IMG/VR virus record: IMGVR_UViG_3300035670_012166
Location: 56,182-120,181 of that record
Strand: one strand, 5' to 3'
Length of the DNA stretch: 64,000 nucleotides
Source: a virus
Under the pieces are notes generated by a model. It did not search any database, was not told the origin of the DNA, and was given only the letters and a program-made list of their open reading frames with translations. A program made the position numbers and the translations under genes. Position 1 is the first letter of the stretch; each line of letters begins with the position of its first letter. This document shows positions 57,844-64,000 of this stretch, piece after piece.

Positions 57844-59595
57844 ATGTGGTATTCAAGAACAATCATTGCTGCAATTGAAGATGCAATTAACGCATTAAAA
57901 TCTAAAGGTGTTAGCGAAAGTCTAATTAATTATATTCAAAACCTACCTGATAATCAAAAAGGCAAAGCAATTGGTGCATTAAATCAAAATCCTTCAATGA
58001 CTTTAATTGATTTAGAAGCATTATTTGAATCTGGTTATAAGCCTTCTGCAGCTGAATTGCAACTTGTAAATAATTATGGACCAAGATTTAAAAGCTGGGC
58101 ATTACATCAATACAAGCTATTAAGATCTAACAAAATGACCGATGATCCATATGATGATAGATGGGAATACAAAGAATCATTAGGGAGAATCAAAAATAGT
58201 TTAGATGAAATTCACGATTTTTATAGAACCCATAGTTTAGACAATCCAAATTACAATATTGGAACAAAATCTTTTGAAGAAGCTCTTGAAGATTCTGCAG
58301 AATGGCACAATGCAACTGCTCAAAGAGGATCTGGAAAATTCTATTTGCCATTTGAGAGAGATGAATCTGGGCAATTAATTGATGAAAAAATTGTTCATAG
58401 ATTTGAAGATGGATCTATGATGGTAAGAGTGGAAGATCCTAATGATTTGGATGTTGAAGGCAATTTTATGCATCACTGTGTTGGTTCTTATGCAGACAAA
58501 GTTGAATATGGTGATTGCATAATTTACTCATTAAGAAACAAATTCAACCAACCAGAAGCAACAATTGAAGTGGAAAGAGATGGAAAAGTAAAACAAATCA
58601 AAGGTCCAAGCAACTCAAAAGTTGATGATGAAACACAAGTTGCAAAAATTAAAGAATTTTTTGAAAGCAGAGACGATATCAAAAAGCAATCAGGTGGAAA
58701 AAACCCTGCAGCCAATTATTTTGAAAATTGGGAAGATAGAGTGTATTGGAGCTATAATCCTGAGGAGATTGGATACGCAATCACAGAATCTATTTATGGT
58801 CCAGATGAATCAGAATTTGATAATGATGATGATGATATAACTGAAGATTTTAACAGATTTGGAATCGAGTCACCTTCTTGGGATCATGAAAAGTTTGCAG
58901 AAGGTAACCTCTATGCTTCACATATTCCAGATATTATGAATGAAACTATAGAACATATTAAGCACGGACTGGAAAGATCTGGAAGCGCTTATAATTTCAA
59001 TAATGCAAATCGTGAAATTGAAGATTATCCTATAGAAGATTATGTAGATAAATTTTACGAAGCATTAATTGACAAAGCTGAACTTTCTTTGAAACAAAAT
59101 GCAGATGATTATAATTTTGAAAGATACTTAGATGTTAATGGCGTTTTAGAAAAAGCAACAAAAGAATTTGAAAAGGCTCTAGAAAAATATAAAGAATCTG
59201 GAACAAAGGAAATATTTTGGTACTGGTATCAAAAACAACCAGAATTTATGTATTTCTTATTAGCTGAAAAATTACAAGATTCTTTTGAGTCTAGTGAATT
59301 TGCAGAAAAATACAAAGAAGTTAAAAATAATAATTACAAATTACCAACAGGAAGCAAAAAACACTATTGGAGTGATGAGACTGAACCATTTTTAAATACA
59401 GCAGAAATAAGAAACACTTATGAGCCAAAAATAAATAATGACAAAAGTCAATTAAGATTATTTGCACCAGAGTCTGAAACAATGCAAGAAAATGAAAGCA
59501 CTGTTGATAAATTAACAAAAAGACCTATGACCAGTATTGATGAAAACTGGGCATATGCAAGTGTTTACAATAATAAAAATTTCAATAAATTTTAA
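57844..59595 (+). CDS. PcfJ-like domain protein 2 (MWY-start paralogue)
   Basis: A 583-residue paralogue beginning right at the stop of the previous gene (TAAATG). It shares the N-terminal module (MWYSRTIIAAIEDAINALKS) and the PcfJ-like motif GNFMHHCVGSYADKV (about 205-219), IIYSLRNKFNQPEATIEVE, VKQIKGPSN. C-terminal halves of the two proteins differ, which suggests a conserved delivery and core part with changing effector tails. Confidence 0.75.
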   Translation: MWYSRTIIAAIEDAINALKSKGVSESLINYIQNLPDNQKGKAIGALNQNPSMTLIDLEALFESGYKPSAAELQLVNNYGPRFKSWALHQYKLLRSNKMTDDPYDDRWEYKESLGRIKNSLDEIHDFYRTHSLDNPNYNIGTKSFEEALEDSAEWHNATAQRGSGKFYLPFERDESGQLIDEKIVHRFEDGSMMVRVEDPNDLDVEGNFMHHCVGSYADKVEYGDCIIYSLRNKFNQPEATIEVERDGKVKQIKGPSNSKVDDETQVAKIKEFFESRDDIKKQSGGKNPAANYFENWEDRVYWSYNPEEIGYAITESIYGPDESEFDNDDDDITEDFNRFGIESPSWDHEKFAEGNLYASHIPDIMNETIEHIKHGLERSGSAYNFNNANREIEDYPIEDYVDKFYEALIDKAELSLKQNADDYNFERYLDVNGVLEKATKEFEKALEKYKESGTKEIFWYWYQKQPEFMYFLLAEKLQDSFESSEFAEKYKEVKNNNYKLPTGSKKHYWSDETEPFLNTAEIRNTYEPKINNDKSQLRLFAPESETMQENESTVDKLTKRPMTSIDENWAYASVYNNKNFNKF

Positions 59596-59597
59596 AT

Positions 59598-62399
59598 TTA
59601 TATCTTTTTTCTTAAAATATAGGTTAGTTTATCTGCTAACCTATATTCTTTTTTAAAATCGAGTTTTTGAGCGATTTTTAGCATAGATTTGACAGAAGCT
59701 AACACATCTTCATCTTCATCTTCAGGTAAAGCAGACATATTCATAAATACATTATTTAAGCTTTCTTGAATCTGATCATCAGTTTCTTGTATTGGTTGAG
59801 AATTTTGTGTTCCAATAATATTTTTTTCTTTCAAATCTGATATCCAAACAGGCCATAAATCTAATTCTTGCCAATGCTTTCTGAAAAATTCTGGTCTTGC
59901 ATTCATAAGATTTGTAAATATTTCAAGTTGTTCAGTAGGAGTAGCATATTTAAAATTTCTCCAACTGTTCAATAAAATTTGGTCTGTAATTTGATCGCTA
60001 ATAAAAGGATAAAAATTTAATAATCTTGCATAGTCTCTTATATCTAATTGACTACGATTCTTTTTCATATAATTATTATATTCATCTAAACTTGACGTTC
60101 TTAATATTTTTTCTGTTATAGGATTTTTATTAAATGTTAGGTACATTACGATTGAACCAGGAATATCTTGGATACCGTTAACATATTCTGCAGCCAAATT
60201 TACGCATTGTTCAGAATGCGGAGATTCTGAAAGTTTACCAATAAGATCCTTTGCACTGAATCTACTAATAAATTTTTCTCTAATATTTGGATTTAATAAA
60301 AATTTTCTTGGAATTTCTTTTAATTTGCTATCAATTTCTCTTTTTTGAGCTATAGGATCTTCGATATAAGGATAATCCTCAATGTCAAAATCTTCATCAT
60401 CCTCATCAACATCATCAGGAATATCTTTGGAATCTAACCCAATTCTTATAAATGGACCGCTATGATATTTTTCAAAATTATTATAATAATATTCCCAATA
60501 TTTTTCAAATCTACTTAATGGGTTGTATTTATTTCCACTTGGTTGTGTAGCTGCGAAAGCGATTCCTTTTTCTAAATCATCTTGAGTTAATTCAGACTCA
60601 TCATTATTTTCATACTTTTGAAGTAATTGATATCGAGTATTTTGATCAATTTCTGAAACATTTTTTATTTCATAAAATTCTGGAAGATTTTTAAATTCTT
60701 CAGGAACATATTTCCAACGTGAAGTAAAATCAGCATAACTTTTTGGAGCATTGAGAATAACACTGTTGTATCCATTTGCTTCAGCTAGAGGTCTTAAGGA
60801 TTCTATAGCTTCTGGGATATGTAGAAAAATTTTTGTATTTTCTAAAGTTGGTTTTTTTTCATAAATTTTGTACAGACCTTTAGCAATTGCTAATTTTTCA
60901 GATAAAGGGTCAGTGAATTTAAGATCATCATTTTGTTTCGCAGCAATCAACCCAATCTGAGGGACTTTTTCTTTCCAATTATTAGGAATTCCACTTAATT
61001 TTTGAGCTTTTACAAATGCTTTTAAAACTTTTTCTCTATCCTTTGCATCATCAGGATCAAGATATTTTAAAATTTCGCCATTATTTTGATTCAATTCCCA
61101 AGCAGTTAATTGCTGTTTGACATATGAATTAAATAATTGTTTGTCAGTTTGAATTTTTTCTATTTGAGTACTAGGTAATTGTAATCCAGTATTTACATAT
61201 TGAACTAAATAATCTTTGCCACCAGGAATTTCCATTAAATAATTAACAATATCATCAGGCATTATCCATCCCATACCAATAAATTTAGATAGATATGTTT
61301 TGATGCTTTCTGATTCTACAGTTAAAGACTCTAATAAATGAGACATTTCTTCTGAAGGCAAAACACCTGCACTTTTACCCAAATGAGTTTTTTCAACAAT
61401 CATTTCTTCAGGTATTTCTATTGATTTTTCTAAATAGCCTTTAGATGAAACTGAATAAGTGTTATCTCCATTGTCTTTAATAAATCCATTTTCAGGACTT
61501 CTTAAAACAAACTTTCCAGTGGACCAACTTTTTATATCCTCGGGAGAAATTTTTTTATTATATTTGACGTGATTTCCAAGTTGCAGTTCTAATTTTTCTT
61601 CTGGTGTAATTGGTTTATTTCTTAAAACTTTTTCTTCTTCGCCAGTTTCAGGATTAGTTGTTGTAGCATCTATATTGACACCTTTACTTTTTAAATAAGT
61701 AAGATATGTGGGAATATCTCTTCCGGTAATCATTTTTCCTTCATATTGGAAAGAAATGTCATCAGATAAATTAGATCCTGTTCTATTGGGAATATCAGTA
61801 ATTTGAACGTTGTTATTATTAAATTGTAGAGCCACTTTTCTTTGATTTGGAGTGGGTGGATTTTCGTCCCATACAATGTAAAATGTAGCAGCTTGATTAC
61901 TTCTATAGCTTTGCCACATATTATTGGGACCTTGATAAGCGATACACCAAGAAGTATCTGCAGCTAATTGTTTACTATCTTGAGCTTTTTCTACTTTAAA
62001 AACTTTAATTCCATCGCCAGTGAGAACAGGAGTATGATTTGTTTCAGATTGTTCTACTTTTTCTTCTTGTTTCTTTGCTATTGGAAAATTACCGTGAACA
62101 AAATCAATTAAAGCCATCAAGTCATCAAATTGTTGATCATTGATGACAACAAAACTTTTAGATACTTTGATATTGGAAGGATTTAATTTTTTACGATTTA
62201 TGTATTGGGTTAAATGACTAACAATATCATTGATAGCATTTTCATCAGAATCTCTTGCTAACATCCAAGCAGCAAGAGGCTTAAAAACTGAATTATATTT
62301 ATTGACAATTTCTTTATAGTTGTTATAATCTTTTCCAACTGCGCTAAAAATTGAAATAAATAATTCTTTTTGTGCTATTACTATACGATTATTAAACAT
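59598..62399 (-). CDS. Large polyvalent-type protein with T-x-W-C domain
   Basis: A 933-residue protein. Residues about 125-220 hold a domain with DGIKVFKVEKAQDSKQLA, DTSWCIAYQGPNNMW and FYIVWDENPP, like the 'T-K-W-C-T-A' domain seen in phage proteins of unknown activity and functionally reminiscent of the PcfJ HCVG motif. The middle is a long helical repeat-like region, and residues about 900-933 are the tag SMLKIAQKLDFKKEYRLADK. The tag is shared with the next gene. Likely virion or injected protein (inference). Confidence 0.65.
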   Translation of the reverse strand: MFNNRIVIAQKELFISIFSAVGKDYNNYKEIVNKYNSVFKPLAAWMLARDSDENAINDIVSHLTQYINRKKLNPSNIKVSKSFVVINDQQFDDLMALIDFVHGNFPIAKKQEEKVEQSETNHTPVLTGDGIKVFKVEKAQDSKQLAADTSWCIAYQGPNNMWQSYRSNQAATFYIVWDENPPTPNQRKVALQFNNNNVQITDIPNRTGSNLSDDISFQYEGKMITGRDIPTYLTYLKSKGVNIDATTTNPETGEEEKVLRNKPITPEEKLELQLGNHVKYNKKISPEDIKSWSTGKFVLRSPENGFIKDNGDNTYSVSSKGYLEKSIEIPEEMIVEKTHLGKSAGVLPSEEMSHLLESLTVESESIKTYLSKFIGMGWIMPDDIVNYLMEIPGGKDYLVQYVNTGLQLPSTQIEKIQTDKQLFNSYVKQQLTAWELNQNNGEILKYLDPDDAKDREKVLKAFVKAQKLSGIPNNWKEKVPQIGLIAAKQNDDLKFTDPLSEKLAIAKGLYKIYEKKPTLENTKIFLHIPEAIESLRPLAEANGYNSVILNAPKSYADFTSRWKYVPEEFKNLPEFYEIKNVSEIDQNTRYQLLQKYENNDESELTQDDLEKGIAFAATQPSGNKYNPLSRFEKYWEYYYNNFEKYHSGPFIRIGLDSKDIPDDVDEDDEDFDIEDYPYIEDPIAQKREIDSKLKEIPRKFLLNPNIREKFISRFSAKDLIGKLSESPHSEQCVNLAAEYVNGIQDIPGSIVMYLTFNKNPITEKILRTSSLDEYNNYMKKNRSQLDIRDYARLLNFYPFISDQITDQILLNSWRNFKYATPTEQLEIFTNLMNARPEFFRKHWQELDLWPVWISDLKEKNIIGTQNSQPIQETDDQIQESLNNVFMNMSALPEDEDEDVLASVKSMLKIAQKLDFKKEYRLADKLTYILRKKI

Positions 62400-64000
62400 T
62401 GTATTTTCTCAATATATTTGTAAACTTATCTGCAAGGTTATATGCTCTTTTATAATCTAATTTCTGCGCTATTTTCACCATAGATTTTACAAAAGCAGTA
62501 GTAAGTTCTTCCTCTTCATCTTCTTCTGACGCAAATGGATCAGGCAATTCTTTTTGTGTTCCAGGAGGTGTTGGTCTTTTCCCTTTCAACACTTGGCCAG
62601 TTTCTTCATCAAAATATCCAGTACCATATTTTGATTTTCTTTCATATGCAAGAATTCTCGGAGCAAGGTTAGGATACATATGAACTAATGCTGCCCTTAC
62701 TTCTGGCAATATGTAATTGTACATATCACCTTTTGAAATTATTGTTTCAAAATATTTAGGATAATTTCTTAATAAATGCATCTGATCATTTAAATTTGGA
62801 TAAATTCTAAATCTCCAAAATATGTCTAAATTATAAAAATTTAGATCTTCTTTTACTTCTGGATAATAATGTGTATACAAATCCAAAAATTCTAATATAA
62901 TATATGATGCAAAATCTTTAAAAGCGTCAATTTCTTCATTGCTAAGTTTTCTTTTTTCAAATATTTTTGAAAGAAATTCAAATGCATAACTTTCACCACG
63001 ATATAATACTCTGTAAAATTCAGATCTTACATTTCTGGTGCCATCTAAAAATTGATTTATATAGTCTTCATATAGCCAAGGTGTTTTTTCAATGTCTATA
63101 TTAGACATAAAATTCTTAGCAGAAATGCTATTCATTCTTCTCTGCAAAAATTCTTTAATTTCAGGATCTTCTAAAAATTCTTGTGGAATAAACTTTAAAA
63201 TGTTTGCAAAATCATTTTCACCAAAATTAAGTTCACTACCTATCCAATCAGCAAAATGATCTATATTCTTAAAGAAATTTTTCCAGAAATTTATATCTTG
63301 TATTGCATTTTGAAATTCTTGGATTGCATCTCTGAAATTTTCTTTTGCTTCATCACTCATCTCTAATTCTTCAAACTTCTTAAATAATTTGCCATCATTG
63401 TAAATAGCCCATAATAAAGTTTGATTTGCATTATGAGGAACAATTTCTTCTGGTCTATCTTTGTATGCGTAATGAGCATCTTTTTTGATTGTTTGTTGGT
63501 GATCCTGTAAATCAAAGGCAAAATTTACTGTTGGATTATTACTCCAATCATTATGATAAGTTTCACTATACTCATCAAAGTTATTAAAAGAAAATTCACG
63601 TAAAACATCTACATCTTTAATTTGAGTAATTAACGAAAGATCAAATGGATCGTTAGGATTGTAATATTTAGCAATTTTTTCGGAAGGTTTTGGACATAAT
63701 ATTGAATACTTTACTTCTTCCAATACCCCAAGTTCTTTTGCTTTTTCAAAATCTTCTGCATCGAAACCAGTTTTAATTGCCACTTCTTTGATAAGTGATT
63801 TATCCCCTGATTGCAAAACGACATTTTTTAAATCTTGTTTTGGAAAAGCTGAAGTGAAGTCTACTAAATCTTTATCTGTCAATCTATTTTTTGCATATAA
63901 TAAATATAATTCAGGAAATTTAGGATCTTCGAAAATAAAATTTCGTATACCATTTGGAACAAAAGTTTTTACAGTGCTAATATATTTTGTCAATAAATCT
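62392..64000 (-). CDS. Large protein with shared C-terminal tag (possibly cut by window edge)
   Basis: At least 533 residues; the reading frame stays open to the window edge and the first in-window start is only a TTG at 63993, so the true start may lie outside. Mostly helical, ends with SMVKIAQKLDYKRAYNLADK and a further basic stretch, matching the tag of the downstream 59598 product. Overlaps that gene by 8 nt. Function unknown. Confidence 0.65.
   Translation of the reverse strand, partial: DLLTKYISTVKTFVPNGIRNFIFEDPKFPELYLLYAKNRLTDKDLVDFTSAFPKQDLKNVVLQSGDKSLIKEVAIKTGFDAEDFEKAKELGVLEEVKYSILCPKPSEKIAKYYNPNDPFDLSLITQIKDVDVLREFSFNNFDEYSETYHNDWSNNPTVNFAFDLQDHQQTIKKDAHYAYKDRPEEIVPHNANQTLLWAIYNDGKLFKKFEELEMSDEAKENFRDAIQEFQNAIQDINFWKNFFKNIDHFADWIGSELNFGENDFANILKFIPQEFLEDPEIKEFLQRRMNSISAKNFMSNIDIEKTPWLYEDYINQFLDGTRNVRSEFYRVLYRGESYAFEFLSKIFEKRKLSNEEIDAFKDFASYIILEFLDLYTHYYPEVKEDLNFYNLDIFWRFRIYPNLNDQMHLLRNYPKYFETIISKGDMYNYILPEVRAALVHMYPNLAPRILAYERKSKYGTGYFDEETGQVLKGKRPTPPGTQKELPDPFASEEDEEEELTTAFVKSMVKIAQKLDYKRAYNLADKFTNILRKYNV

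Noticed and set aside
1-64000. Stop-codon reassignment as in some huge gut phages
   Set aside because: TAG, TAA and TGA all end genes at sensible places (for example TAG at 30665 and 48953), and conserved genes contain no in-frame stops.
1-64000. CRISPR arrays, insertion sequences or attachment sites
   Set aside because: No regularly spaced direct repeats, transposase genes or integrase were seen on reading; short AT-rich repeats are expected from base composition.

Overview
The window is a single AT-rich, densely coded stretch of a large double-stranded DNA bacteriophage genome, probably a jumbo or huge tailed phage. Genes overlap or abut, sit in long one-strand runs, are separated by short rho-independent terminators, and include phage-typical parts: a gp32-like SSB, RusA-like nucleases, a PD-(D/E)XK nuclease, a DnaB/DnaC-like pair, polyvalent-type effectors and tRNAs. 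The code is standard. The host cannot be named. Terminators and the -35/-10 promoters look ordinary sigma70-like, but about eighteen genes have the -10 box only 5-7 nt before the start codon, which predicts leaderless mRNAs.

Region 1 (1-22007, minus strand) is a nearly unbroken replication, recombination and nucleotide-metabolism block. In transcription order it holds a zinc-motif protein, the N-terminal half of SbcC/Rad50, SbcD/Mre11, a small coiled coil, the C-terminal half of SbcC/Rad50, an unknown gene, a Ycf46-type AAA+ ATPase, a DnaC-like loader, a DnaB-like helicase, a free CHC2 primase zinc domain, small unknowns, DNA polymerase III alpha (DnaE), an unknown, a gp32-like SSB and RecA. 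After the divergent plus-strand gene at 4737 come the TOPRIM primase core, RecJ, a sigma-like zinc protein, a SpoVS-like protein and the start of ribonucleotide reductase NrdB. Two complexes that are normally single chains, DnaG and Rad50, are split into separate genes.

Region 2 (22018-31401, mostly plus) holds an 847-residue unknown protein, two paralogous probable structural proteins, a RusA-like nuclease, a PD-(D/E)XK nuclease and a family 2 glycosyltransferase. Region 3 (31417-43226, minus) is an accessory region of small genes. It contains a FeoA-like protein, a YhaM-like HD hydrolase, a Fic protein, a nucleosidase-like protein and at least four Tad2 (DUF2829)-like genes, a family known for defeating Thoeris immunity.

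Region 4 (43351-54489) contains a 899-residue exported fibronectin-III protein insulated by three tandem hairpins, a bacterial-type SSB, a DEDDh exonuclease, a DNA methyltransferase, several tiny membrane proteins, a tRNA cluster and sugar-modifying enzymes. Two tRNA genes, Asn(GUU) and Arg(UCU), are interrupted in the anticodon loop by ORF-less group I introns of about 210-230 nt. Region 5 (54533-64000) encodes large proteins that look like injected or virion-associated effectors: an ADP-ribosyltransferase-like protein, two PcfJ-like paralogues, and two large minus-strand proteins with a shared C-terminal helical tag. Five proteins in regions 3-5 begin with the same Met-Trp-Tyr tripeptide.
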